Assembly (NCBI GenBank): GCA_045655245.1
Contig: JAZOOX010000014.1
Location: forward strand, 1 to 64,000
Source: RGIG8785 sp045655245
GTDB lineage: Bacteria > Bacillota > Clostridia > RGIG8785
Reading direction: 5' to 3'
DNA: 64,000 nt
Position numbers and translations under genes: made by a program. Shown in pieces: positions 56,382 through 64,000 of the stretch (position 1 is its first letter; the number at the start of each line of letters is the position of its first letter). The notes under the pieces were generated by a model that was not told the DNA's origin, did no database searches, and worked only from the letters and a program-made list of their open reading frames with translations.

Positions 56382-56827
56382 CAGTTGCATTTACGGGACA
56401 TCGACAATTAAAACACGCCACCTTTTGGGTCTATCTTAAATTGCTGCGCACCGTCAAAAAACTCATTGACGAGGGAGCGGATACCTTCCTGTGCGGCGGC
56501 GCGTTGGGCTTTGACACGTTGGCTGCCCGTGCTGTGCTCCATTATCGGAAACGTTGTCCCGTCAAACTTTGTATGGTGATTCCCTGCCAAAGGCAGGACC
56601 GCTACTACACCCCTGAACAAAAGGCGGAGTATGCGCAGATTCTGGCTGCAGCAGACGAGGTTAAGGTCTTGTCCGAAACCTATTACCGCGGTTGTATGCA
56701 TGCCCGCAACCGCTTTATGGTCGAACAATGCACCCTGCTGGTCTCCTACTGTTACGACAGTACGGGCGGCACGGCGTACACCACCGACCTTGCACTGAAA
56801 AAGCAAAAACCCGTCATCTCCTTGTAA
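56378..56827 (+). CDS. SLOG-domain protein (DUF1273/YpsA-like)
   Basis: A 149-residue Rossmann-like protein beginning T-V-A-F-T-G-H-R-Q-L, with L-C-G-G-A-L-G-F-D-T-L-A-A, a nucleotide-binding SLOG pattern close to the YpsA family. Related proteins bind nucleotide-derived ligands and have been linked to division control in Bacillus, which would suit its place at the end of the wall cluster, but the function is open. Its 3' end forms one arm of the terminator. Confidence 0.85.
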   Translation: MTVAFTGHRQLKHATFWVYLKLLRTVKKLIDEGADTFLCGGALGFDTLAARAVLHYRKRCPVKLCMVIPCQRQDRYYTPEQKAEYAQILAAADEVKVLSETYYRGCMHARNRFMVEQCTLLVSYCYDSTGGTAYTTDLALKKQKPVISL

Positions 56828-56841
56828 AATGACGGGTTTTT
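56806..56841 (+). terminator. Terminator of the cell-wall cluster
   Basis: Perfect 12-bp stem AAAACCCGTCAT/ATGACGGGTTTT followed by TCTC; the 5' arm is coding and the stop codon is in the loop. Confidence 0.85.
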
Positions 56842-56844
56842 CTC

Positions 56845-56873
56845 TTGTGTTTGGGAAAAACTTGTGATATAAT
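56845..56873 (+). promoter_or_regulatory. Sigma-A promoter of typA
   Basis: TTGTGT (56845-56850), 17-bp spacer, TATAAT (56868-56873). Confidence 0.8.
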
Positions 56874-56899
56874 ACACAGGTTGAAAGGAAGTATGAACT

Positions 56900-58723
56900 A
56901 TGATTGCAAAAGAACAGATTCGGAATATTGCCATTATTGCCCACGTTGACCACGGAAAAACTACTCTGGTGGATGCCATGCTCCGCCAAAGCGGTACCTT
57001 TCGTGACAACGAAAAGGTGGAAGAACGGGTGATGGACTCCAACGACTTAGAGCGGGAGCGCGGCATTACCATTCTGGCTAAAAATACCTCGTTGATGTAC
57101 GGCGATATCAAAATCAACATCATTGACACTCCCGGTCACGCTGACTTTGGCGGCGAGGTGGAGCGGGGGCTTAAAATGGCTGACGGCGTACTGTTGTTGG
57201 TCGATGCTTTTGAGGGGTGTATGCCCCAGACCCGTTTTGTCTTGCAAAAAGCATTGGCTTTGGACTTAAAGCCCATTGTGGTGGTCAACAAGGTCGACCG
57301 TCCCAACGCTCGTCCTTACGATGTGGCGGACGAAGTGCTGGAACTCTTTTTGGATTTGGATGCCACCGAGGAGCAGATCAACTCCCCCGTGGTCTATTGT
57401 TCGGGCCGTGACGGCTGGGCGACTCTGGACCCCGGCACGCCCGGCACCGACCTGAAGGTGTTGCTTGAAATGATTACCCGGGAGATCCCTTCCCCCAAAG
57501 GCGAGGCGGAGGGTCCTTTCAGAATGTTGGTCTCCAACATCGACTATGATGGCTACACAGGCCGCATCGCCGTGGGGAAGATCGACCGCGGATCGATCTC
57601 GGTCAACGAGACGGTAACCGTTGCTGTTACTGACGGCAAAGAGTACTCTGCTCGTGTGTCCAAGCTCTTTCAGTTTGAGGAGCTGGAGCGCAAGGCGGTT
57701 GAACGTGCAGGGGTTGGCGATGTGGTCGCCATCTCGGGCTTAGGCGATATCAATATCGGAGACACCGTATGCAACCCTGCGGCGGTAGAAGCCCTGCCTT
57801 TTGTCCAGATCGACGAGCCTGTTTTGTCTATGAATTTCAGCGTTAACGACAGTCCTTTTGCAGGGCGGGAAGGGGAGTATGTTACATCCCGTCATTTGCG
57901 GGACCGTCTTTTCCGTGAATTGGACTCCAACATTAGTTTAAAGGTGGAAGAGACCGATTCTCCCGACGCCTTTATCGTATCGGGACGGGGGGAGCTTCAT
58001 CTGTCGGTGTTAATTGAAAATATGCGTCGTCAGGGTTATGAGTTCCAGGTCTCCCGTCCGAAAGTTATTTTAAAAGAAATCGACGGTGTGGTTTGCGAAC
58101 CGACCGAGTTGGCAACCATTGACGTGCCCGACGAATTCGTAGGTACCGTTATCGAGAGTATGGGCGAGCGTCAGGGGGAAATGCAGGACATGAGCCCCGC
58201 TTCCCAAGGGTATACCCGCCTGCTCTTTAAGGTTCCTGCCCGCGGGCTGATCGGTTACCGCAGTGACCTGTTGACCAAGACCAAAGGAACGGGTATTATC
58301 AACCATATTTTTGACGGGTACGAGCCTGTCCGCGGCGAATCTATCCGCCGCTCCCGTGGTGCATTGGTGGCTTACGAGGCAGGGGAGGCAATGGCTTACG
58401 GACTCTTTAATGCACAGGATCGCGGCGACCTGTTTATCGGCGCAGGGGTCAGCGTTTATGAAGGGATGATTGTGGGAGAAAACGCCCGTGCCGAGGACGT
58501 TTCGGTGAACGTCTGCAAGAAAAAGCACGTCACCAATATGCGTGCTGCCGGCTCGGACGAGGCACTTCGTCTGTCACCACCCCGCATTTTGAGCTTGGAA
58601 CAGTGCATCGAGTTTATTGGCGAGGACGAGTTACTGGAAGTAACTCCTGCCTCTCTGCGGTTAAGAAAGCGCATCTTAAACGCCGAGCTTCGTGCCAAGG
58701 CAATGAACCGTGCAAAAAAATAA
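56900..58723 (+). CDS. typA: Ribosome-associated GTPase TypA/BipA
   Basis: A 607-residue translational GTPase. G1 A-H-V-D-H-G-K-T-T, G2 R-G-I-T-I, G3 D-T-P-G-H-A-D-F-G-G-E-V and G4 N-K-V-D are intact; the C-terminal TypA-specific domain ends K-R-I-L-N-A-E-L-R-A-K-A. It assists 50S assembly and stress adaptation. RBS AAAGGAAG. Single-gene unit with its own terminator. Confidence 0.96.
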   Translation: MIAKEQIRNIAIIAHVDHGKTTLVDAMLRQSGTFRDNEKVEERVMDSNDLERERGITILAKNTSLMYGDIKINIIDTPGHADFGGEVERGLKMADGVLLLVDAFEGCMPQTRFVLQKALALDLKPIVVVNKVDRPNARPYDVADEVLELFLDLDATEEQINSPVVYCSGRDGWATLDPGTPGTDLKVLLEMITREIPSPKGEAEGPFRMLVSNIDYDGYTGRIAVGKIDRGSISVNETVTVAVTDGKEYSARVSKLFQFEELERKAVERAGVGDVVAISGLGDINIGDTVCNPAAVEALPFVQIDEPVLSMNFSVNDSPFAGREGEYVTSRHLRDRLFRELDSNISLKVEETDSPDAFIVSGRGELHLSVLIENMRRQGYEFQVSRPKVILKEIDGVVCEPTELATIDVPDEFVGTVIESMGERQGEMQDMSPASQGYTRLLFKVPARGLIGYRSDLLTKTKGTGIINHIFDGYEPVRGESIRRSRGALVAYEAGEAMAYGLFNAQDRGDLFIGAGVSVYEGMIVGENARAEDVSVNVCKKKHVTNMRAAGSDEALRLSPPRILSLEQCIEFIGEDELLEVTPASLRLRKRILNAELRAKAMNRAKK

Positions 58724-58730
58724 GAATGGA

Positions 58731-58760
58731 AGGAAACCCCGAAAGAGGTTTCCTTTTTCT
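58731..58760 (+). terminator. Intrinsic terminator after typA
   Basis: Stem AGGAAACC/GGTTTCCT, 8-base loop, T-run. Confidence 0.85.
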
Positions 58761-58770
58761 TTTAAAACTG

Positions 58771-58799
58771 TTGACATTACAGGGCATTTTCGTTACAAT
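58771..58799 (+). promoter_or_regulatory. Sigma-A promoter of the GH35 gene
   Basis: TTGACA (58771-58776), 17-bp spacer, TACAAT (58794-58799). Confidence 0.88.
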
Positions 58800-58827
58800 G
58801 AAGGAGAATGAAAGAGGAGTGATGAAG

Positions 58828-60603
58828 ATGCTGACGATTCAAGGAAAACAATTCTTATTAGACGGCGAGCCTATCCATATCTATTCGGGTGTTGTTCACT
58901 ATTTCCGTCATCCGCGGGAGTACTGGCGGGACCGTCTGTTAAAACTGAAAGCAGCAGGGTTTAACTGTGTTGAGACCTATACCTGCTGGAGTATGCACGA
59001 GCCGAAAAAAGGAGAGTTCCATTTTGACGGCGATTTGGACATCGGAGCCTTTTTGGATTTGGTGCAGGAACTGGGGTTGTGGGCGATTGTCCGCCCCGGT
59101 CCGTACATCTGTGCCGAAATCGATATGGGCGGTCTGCCCTCCTGGTTGCTTCAGGACCATGAAATGCAGCTCCGTTGCATGTATCAACCTTATCTGGATG
59201 CGGTTACCGATTATTATCGCGAACTGTTTAAGTACTTAAAGCCCCGTCAGGACACCTATGGCGGTCCCATTATCGCCATGCAGGTGGAAAACGAGTACGG
59301 TTCTTATGGAAACGACAAGGTTTATCTTGCCTGGATTCGGGATCTGATGTTGGATTGCGGAATGACCGTTCTGCCCTTTACCTCCGACGGTCCTTATGAT
59401 GTTTGTCTGTCGGGCGGTGCTGTTGACGGCATCTATGCTTGTGGTAACTTCGGCGGTCACGCCGATATGGCTTATGAGAGTATGGAAGAATTCCGACCCG
59501 ATCAACCCTTTATGTGTATGGAGTTTTGGGGCGGCTGGTACCATCATATGCTCTATCCCCATGAAAAGCGTCCCCCTGCAGAAGTAGTGGATGAACTGTC
59601 CCGCATTATTGCCCACAACGGCAATTTTAATTACTGGGTCTTTGCAGGCGGCACCACCTTTGGTTTCTATGCAGGGGCTACCACCACCGACGGACGGATT
59701 TACGACGCCATCTGCACCACTTATGACGATGATGCGCTGTTGACCGAGTGGGGGGAATACACCGAAAAGTTCCACGCCGTACGGAAACTGCTCCACGACG
59801 CGCAGGGGAAGGAATTGGGCGAACTGCCCCCGTCTCCCCGTGTCACCGACTACGGCCGTATTCCGGTTACCAAAAAGGGCGGGGTACTGACCTCTCCCAA
59901 GGCGGTTAAGGGTACCTTTAAATCCCCTTGGCCGTTGACTTTTGAGGACTGTGGCCAGGACTACGGTCTGATGAACTACCGCACGGTTTTGACCGGCAAC
60001 TACAGCCCCATCAAGGCTTGGAACTCGATTCCCAGTCTGGTGGCAAACGGCATCAACGACCGTGCTCATATCTTTGTGAACGGCAAGTATCTGGTTACTT
60101 TCTACCGCAACGACGAACTGACCCACAGCGTTGAACTTCCCGAAGGATTGAAGAACGGGGATGTCATCGACGTTTTGGTGGAGGCGATGGGTCGTATCAA
60201 CTACGGTCCCAACATGCGTGACCGCAAGGGTTTGGTCGGTCAGGTGATGATCGGTCAGCAGATTTTGCACCATTGGGAAATGACGTCTATTCCCCTGGAC
60301 AACGTAGCGGACCTGGAATACAACGGGTTACCCGAGTACGGTCCCACCGTACTGTCGGCAACCTTGACCACCGATGACCCCACCGACACCTTTATCGATG
60401 TTACCAACTTGAAAAAGGGCGTGGTCTTTGTCAATGGGCATAACATCGGTCGATACTGGAGCATTTCTACCCAGCAGACCTTATACATTCCCGGTTGCTG
60501 GTTGAAGAAGGGCGACAACGAGATTGTTGCCGTAGACTTCGATGGTGCCGATGCGGATGAACTGATTTTAACTGCCGAACACCGTCTTGAATGTTTGAAA
60601 TAA
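58828..60603 (+). CDS. Beta-galactosidase, GH35 family
   Basis: A 591-residue glycosidase. TIM-barrel domain (about 1-330) with the acid/base E156 in V-E-N-E-Y-G-S-Y and nucleophile E232 in M-C-M-E-F-W-G-G-W; two beta-sandwich domains follow, ending with the jelly-roll motif N-G-H-N-I-G-R-Y-W. No signal peptide, so it acts on imported galactosides in the cytoplasm. ATG 58828 has GAGGAG at good spacing; 58822 is in frame but too close. No linked transporter. Confidence 0.93.
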   Translation: MLTIQGKQFLLDGEPIHIYSGVVHYFRHPREYWRDRLLKLKAAGFNCVETYTCWSMHEPKKGEFHFDGDLDIGAFLDLVQELGLWAIVRPGPYICAEIDMGGLPSWLLQDHEMQLRCMYQPYLDAVTDYYRELFKYLKPRQDTYGGPIIAMQVENEYGSYGNDKVYLAWIRDLMLDCGMTVLPFTSDGPYDVCLSGGAVDGIYACGNFGGHADMAYESMEEFRPDQPFMCMEFWGGWYHHMLYPHEKRPPAEVVDELSRIIAHNGNFNYWVFAGGTTFGFYAGATTTDGRIYDAICTTYDDDALLTEWGEYTEKFHAVRKLLHDAQGKELGELPPSPRVTDYGRIPVTKKGGVLTSPKAVKGTFKSPWPLTFEDCGQDYGLMNYRTVLTGNYSPIKAWNSIPSLVANGINDRAHIFVNGKYLVTFYRNDELTHSVELPEGLKNGDVIDVLVEAMGRINYGPNMRDRKGLVGQVMIGQQILHHWEMTSIPLDNVADLEYNGLPEYGPTVLSATLTTDDPTDTFIDVTNLKKGVVFVNGHNIGRYWSISTQQTLYIPGCWLKKGDNEIVAVDFDGADADELILTAEHRLECLK

Positions 60604-60616
60604 GAAAGTAGTTCCG

Positions 60617-60648
60617 AAAAGGACTTGGAGAAATCCAAGTCCTTTTTT
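60617..60648 (+). repeat. 28-nt palindromic element, copy 4, terminator
   Basis: AAAAGGACTTGGA/TCCAAGTCCTTTT, loop GAAA, T-run; terminates the GH35 gene. Exact reverse complement of copy 1 over 28 bases. Confidence 0.9.
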
Positions 60649-60664
60649 ATTTTTCCAAAAAGAT

Positions 60665-60700
60665 GACCAATAATGACCAAAAGAAGTGTGGTAGTATAAT
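60665..60700 (+). promoter_or_regulatory. Promoter of the phage cassette with shared 19-nt block
   Basis: GACCAATAATGACCAAAAG (60665-60683), identical to 41066-41084, followed by TGTGGTAG and a perfect TATAAT (60695-60700). The -35 would be ATGACC or TGACCA, inside the block. Confidence 0.7.
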
Positions 60701-60719
60701 TTCGAAAGGAGGAATACGG

Positions 60720-60902
60720 ATGGCAAAACGAAAACAGGCAAGTAGTGCCGTTGCCTTTTGGGAGCGATTGTTAAACGACCCGGAGGCAGATATCAAGGAC
60801 CGCTTAAAGGCGTCGGAGTTCCTGGCAAAAGCCCACAAGACTTTTGCCGAAGAGCCGCTGACCGACCGTGAGCTGAACGTGACGATCCGTGTGGTTGAAT
60901 AA
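60720..60902 (+). CDS. Phage terminase small subunit-like protein
   Basis: A 60-residue basic/acidic helical protein, M-A-K-R-K-Q-A-S-S-A-V-A-F-W at the start, with K-D-R-L-K-A-S-E-F-L as in the C-terminal helices of small terminases. It is shorter than most small subunits, and the call rests largely on its place one base upstream of the large subunit. RBS AAAGGAGG. Confidence 0.65.
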   Translation: MAKRKQASSAVAFWERLLNDPEADIKDRLKASEFLAKAHKTFAEEPLTDRELNVTIRVVE

Positions 60903-62269
60903 TGGATTTAAACCTTACCGTCACCCAAAAGCAAAAGTCCTTTCTGGATGCCACTGCTGACGAAGTGTTATACGGCGGGGCGGCAGGGGGCGGGAAGAGT
61001 TACGGACAGGTAGTGGATGCCTTGGTTTATGCCCTGCGCTACAAGGGCATCCGTCAGCTGGTGCTTCGCCGCACCTTTCCCGAACTGAAGCGGAGTTTGA
61101 TTTTAACCTCTCTTGCCCTTTTTCCAAAAGGAGTCTGTCAGTACCAAAGCGCAAACCATCGGTTTGTCTTTCAAAACGGCTCGGTCATCGAGTTTGGTTA
61201 TTGTGACACGGAAGGGGATGTGACCCAGTACCAATCGGCGGAGTACGATGTTTTACGATTTGACGAGCTGACCCACTTCACCGAGTTTCAGTACCGTTAC
61301 TTAATCTCCCGTATTCGTGGCGTCAACGGCCATCCCAAACAGGTCAAGGCCACTACCAATCCGGGGGGCATCGGGCACAGTTGGGTGAAAGAACGGTTTA
61401 TCGGTCACGACGGGGAGTGGACGGCAGAGGATGGACGCACGCGAGTATTTATCCCTGCCACCGTGCGGGACAACTGTTTTTTAATGTCGTCAGACAGTGG
61501 CTACCTCGCCCGTCTGGAACAGTTGCCCGAGCAGGAAAAACGTGCCTTGCTTTACGGGGACTGGGACTTGTACGAGGGACAAGCCTTTGGGGAGTTTCGC
61601 AACAACCCCGACGGGTATCTCTCCCGCCGCGGCAGTCACGTCATCACCCCTTTCGAGATTCCGGAACACTGGCGGCGATTCCGCAGTTTTGACTTCGGCT
61701 ATGCCAAGCCTTTTGCGGTTCAATGGTGGGCGGTAGATGAGGACGGACGTGCTTATCTTTACCGACAACTGTACGGGTCCACGGGGAAACCCAACGAGGG
61801 GAGGCGGTGGACGGTCAGTCAAATCGGTCAGGCCATTGCCCGTATCGAAGCGGAAGAAGAACGGGGACGAAATATCACGGGGATTGCCGATCCCAGTATC
61901 TGGGACACCTCCCGTGGGGAGTCGGTTGCCGAGATGCTGGAGCGGGAGGGGGTTTACTTCGACCCCGGGGACAACGCCCGTCTGGCAGGGAAGATGCAGC
62001 TGCACTACCGACTTCAGTTTGATGAAGGGGGCTTGCCGATGCTTTATGTCTTTTCTACCTGTCGGGACTTTATCCGCACATTGCCCGGGCTGATTTATGA
62101 CCGACACCGCTCCGAGGACATCGACACCAACGGCGAAGACCACGACTATGATGCCTGCCGCTACTTTTTAATGGCAAATCCCATTGGAGCAAAACGTCCA
62201 CAGCCCCGCGGGCATTTCGAGACCGACCCCCTCGACCGAAAAGTATGGGTCATTGATTTACCAAAGTAA
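60902..62269 (+). CDS. Phage terminase large subunit
   Basis: A 455-residue packaging motor. ATPase domain with Walker A G-G-A-A-G-G-G-K-S (25-33), a Walker-B region V-L-R-F-D-E-L-T-H, and a C-terminal RNase H-like nuclease domain beginning S-F-D-F-G-Y, with a late D-H-D-Y-D-A-C-R. It cuts and packages phage DNA into proheads. Complete and uninterrupted; base composition equals that of the host genes. Confidence 0.93.
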   Translation: MDLNLTVTQKQKSFLDATADEVLYGGAAGGGKSYGQVVDALVYALRYKGIRQLVLRRTFPELKRSLILTSLALFPKGVCQYQSANHRFVFQNGSVIEFGYCDTEGDVTQYQSAEYDVLRFDELTHFTEFQYRYLISRIRGVNGHPKQVKATTNPGGIGHSWVKERFIGHDGEWTAEDGRTRVFIPATVRDNCFLMSSDSGYLARLEQLPEQEKRALLYGDWDLYEGQAFGEFRNNPDGYLSRRGSHVITPFEIPEHWRRFRSFDFGYAKPFAVQWWAVDEDGRAYLYRQLYGSTGKPNEGRRWTVSQIGQAIARIEAEEERGRNITGIADPSIWDTSRGESVAEMLEREGVYFDPGDNARLAGKMQLHYRLQFDEGGLPMLYVFSTCRDFIRTLPGLIYDRHRSEDIDTNGEDHDYDACRYFLMANPIGAKRPQPRGHFETDPLDRKVWVIDLPK

Positions 62270-62288
62270 TGAAGATAGGAGAAGAAAA

Positions 62289-63812
62289 ATGGAAGAATTT
62301 TTCAGAGAAGTGCAACGGGCGTTTAATACTTACGTTGCCGAAAAAGCCGCCATTGACAGTGAACTGGTAGATGGTGAGGAATGGTTTAATGATCGTTGTT
62401 TTGACGGCGGTCGGGAAGCGGATGGGAGTGTTCGCGGTGCAGGCGGATATGTGTATAACATTGTTGCCAACAAGCATGCCGATGCCATGGACCAGATGCC
62501 CGCGCCCCTCTTTTTGCCCCGTGAGCAAGAGGACACGATTGCGGCTGAGGAAGCCTCGCAGGTGTTACCGGTAGTACTGGCACGATGCGGGTTTGAACGC
62601 ACTTATTCCGACGGCTGGTGGAACAAGCTAAAGCATGGCACTGCCGCCTATGGAGTTTTTTGGGACAATGCTAAATCGGATATCTGCATTCGTGAGGTGG
62701 ACCTGCTTAACATCTTTTGGGAACCTGCAGTAGAGGACATCCAGGACAGCCGATTTTTGTTTATCACTCGTGTGCTGAGCCGTCAGCAGATGGGGGAACT
62801 GTACCCCCAACTGTCGCCTGCCGACTATGCCGCTCCCATCAACCTGCGGAGCTACGAGCATCGCTTTGACCCCGAACGGGTTTTGGTGGTGGATTGCTAC
62901 TACAAAGACCGCGGAGTACATCTTTTAAAGTTCTGCGGGGACAAAATCCTGTACCACTCTAAAGAGGACAAGCGGTTAAATCGCCGCGGCCTCTATCATC
63001 ACGGACAGTATCCCATCGTCTTTGACCGCCTGATTGCCAAGCGGGGGACACCTCAGGGTGCAGGGTTTATCTCTCTTTCCCGCGGGGCGCAGGAGTACAT
63101 TGATCGCCTGGACAGTTTGCTGCTTCAGAACGCCTTGGTGTCGGGACGGCAACGCTGGTTTATCAAAGACAACGGCGGCGTGAACGAACAGGAGTTTTTA
63201 AACTTTGAAAATGATTTGATTCATGTTGCGGGAAGTCTGGAAGAAACGCACATCCGTCCCTTCCAGGCAACGGCACTGCCCTCCTATGTGCAGTATTTGC
63301 GGGAACACAAGATTTCCGAATTGAAGGAGATTTGCGGCAACCGCGACTTCCAGCAGGGCGCTACCGCCCAGGGGGTTACTGCTTATTCTGCCATTGCCGC
63401 CTTACAGGAAGCGGGGAACAAGCTCAGTCGGGATATGATTGCCGAGAGCTATGATGCGTTCCGACAGATCATGCGGCTCTGCCTTTCTTTGGTGGTCCAG
63501 TTTTATGACGAGGCGCGGGTTTTCCGTGTAACGGGGGACCAATTCCTAAGCTTTTCTGCCAAGTCACTGGTACGGGACGGAAAGGAAGTGGAACTGGACA
63601 TTGAAGTACAGGCACAGAAGCAGAACCCCGTTACCCGCGAAGGACAAAACCAATTGCTGATGGAACTCTATCGGCTGGGGGTATTCCGCCCCGAGAATGC
63701 AACGGCCGCTAAAGTACTGGTCTCCCAGATGGACTTTAACGGGCGTGAGGGTCTGCTTTCGGCGCTGATTCGTGCCGAGCAGGGCTACCGCAACGAGGAG
63801 GCACAGGCATGA
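62289..63812 (+). CDS. Phage portal protein
   Basis: A 507-residue portal protein. Features: early E-W-F-N-D-R-C and G-G-Y-V-Y-N-I-V-A-N-K segments, and a central G-R-Q-R-W-F-I region, followed by a long helical part. Forms the dodecameric ring at the prohead vertex. ATG 62289 after TAGGAGAAG; the longer frame overlaps the terminase. Overlaps the next gene by 4 bp. Confidence 0.85.
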   Translation: MEEFFREVQRAFNTYVAEKAAIDSELVDGEEWFNDRCFDGGREADGSVRGAGGYVYNIVANKHADAMDQMPAPLFLPREQEDTIAAEEASQVLPVVLARCGFERTYSDGWWNKLKHGTAAYGVFWDNAKSDICIREVDLLNIFWEPAVEDIQDSRFLFITRVLSRQQMGELYPQLSPADYAAPINLRSYEHRFDPERVLVVDCYYKDRGVHLLKFCGDKILYHSKEDKRLNRRGLYHHGQYPIVFDRLIAKRGTPQGAGFISLSRGAQEYIDRLDSLLLQNALVSGRQRWFIKDNGGVNEQEFLNFENDLIHVAGSLEETHIRPFQATALPSYVQYLREHKISELKEICGNRDFQQGATAQGVTAYSAIAALQEAGNKLSRDMIAESYDAFRQIMRLCLSLVVQFYDEARVFRVTGDQFLSFSAKSLVRDGKEVELDIEVQAQKQNPVTREGQNQLLMELYRLGVFRPENATAAKVLVSQMDFNGREGLLSALIRAEQGYRNEEAQA

Positions 63813-64000
63813 GTGAACTTTCTTTGGGCGCAAGAACTGCGGAACCCGCCCACCCGCAAGACGGTGCAAATACCGAAAGTCCGTCCGCCGTCCGGACCCC
63901 GATTCTGGCGTTTTATTCCCAGGACGAAGTCGACCGTTTTATGGGAAAACGTTTGGGAGAGAGTCGGAAAATCAAAGAGGCGTACGAGCAACTTCAGCCG
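63809..64000 (+). CDS. Start of a phage scaffold-like protein
   Basis: The first 64 residues of a gene that runs off the window. It starts M-S-E-L-S-L-G-A-R-T, is Pro/Ala/Glu-rich and then turns helical (V-D-R-F-M-G-K-R-L-G). Position after the portal gene suggests a scaffold or head-maturation protein; the sequence seen is too short to decide. Confidence 0.5.
   Translation, partial: MSELSLGARTAEPAHPQDGANTESPSAVRTPILAFYSQDEVDRFMGKRLGESRKIKEAYEQLQP

Overview
The window reads as the chromosome of an endospore-forming member of the Clostridia (Firmicutes), probably an uncultured relative of the Oscillospirales. This rests on the spc/alpha ribosomal operon order, the ctsR-mcsA-mcsB-clpC operon, the complete spoIIA operon (spoIIAA-spoIIAB-sigF), spmA-spmB, a cwlJ-gerQ pair, and a SpoVD/SpoVE-type cell-wall cluster. 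Base composition is balanced and most promoters have a clear 17-bp spacer with a -10 that reads like GGTATAAT. The genus cannot be fixed from the sequence alone.

Layout. 1-7.8 kb: end of the spc operon and the alpha operon (rplR' to rplQ), then rpsT. 7.8-9.1 kb: a region with three palindromic GTTAAC repeats, then cysK. 9.1-12.0 kb: sfsA, a DUF1538 membrane protein and a tandem PII-like protein. 12.0-12.6 kb: two back-to-back candidate structured RNAs, each with its own promoter and near-identical terminator, then a 45-aa acidic protein. 12.6-15.4 kb: aldo/keto reductase and putP. 15.4-17.8 kb (minus strand): cwlJ-gerQ spore germination pair and an oadB-oadG-like pair behind a yybP-ykoY (Mn2+) riboswitch. 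17.9-21.6 kb: folC, spoIIA operon, prmA. 21.6-28.6 kb: a probable ribosomally made, post-translationally modified peptide (RiPP) locus: ABC exporter, S26-type peptidase, a secreted protein, an S-layer-homology protein, PqqD-like recognition protein, radical SAM/SPASM maturase, HprK-like kinase and a 53-aa precursor with two T-C-x-x-D repeats and a C-terminal serine. 28.7-35.6 kb: metY, a THUMP RNA methyltransferase and the ctsR operon with two pairs of CtsR boxes. 35.6-41.0 kb: yceD-rpmF, an AbrB-type regulator, spmAB, asp23, a methyltransferase and a long flavodiiron protein. 41.0-43.5 kb: an accessory island with DUF4417, a polymorphic-toxin-like protein, a putative immunity protein, a gene remnant and a small HTH regulator. 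43.5-46 kb: rsmE (minus), rpsB-tsf. 46.2-56.8 kb: the division/cell-wall cluster mraZ-rsmH-ftsL-pbp-murE-murF-mraY-ftsW-murG plus a SLOG protein, without murD or murC. 56.9-60.6 kb: typA and a GH35 beta-galactosidase. 60.7-64.0 kb: start of a phage head-packaging cassette (small and large terminase, portal, start of a scaffold-like gene), which runs off the window.

Most noteworthy: (1) the radical-SAM/HprK-kinase peptide cluster, where a private strong promoter inside the kinase gene drives the precursor gene; (2) a Mn2+-type riboswitch in front of an orphan Na+-decarboxylase beta subunit, suggesting a cation transporter rather than a decarboxylase part; (3) the tandem structured RNAs; (4) a 28-nt palindromic element found four times, once in inverted orientation, two copies of which are followed by the same 19-nt block in front of the toxin island and the phage cassette. 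No tRNA, rRNA, CRISPR array, transposase or integrase was seen.
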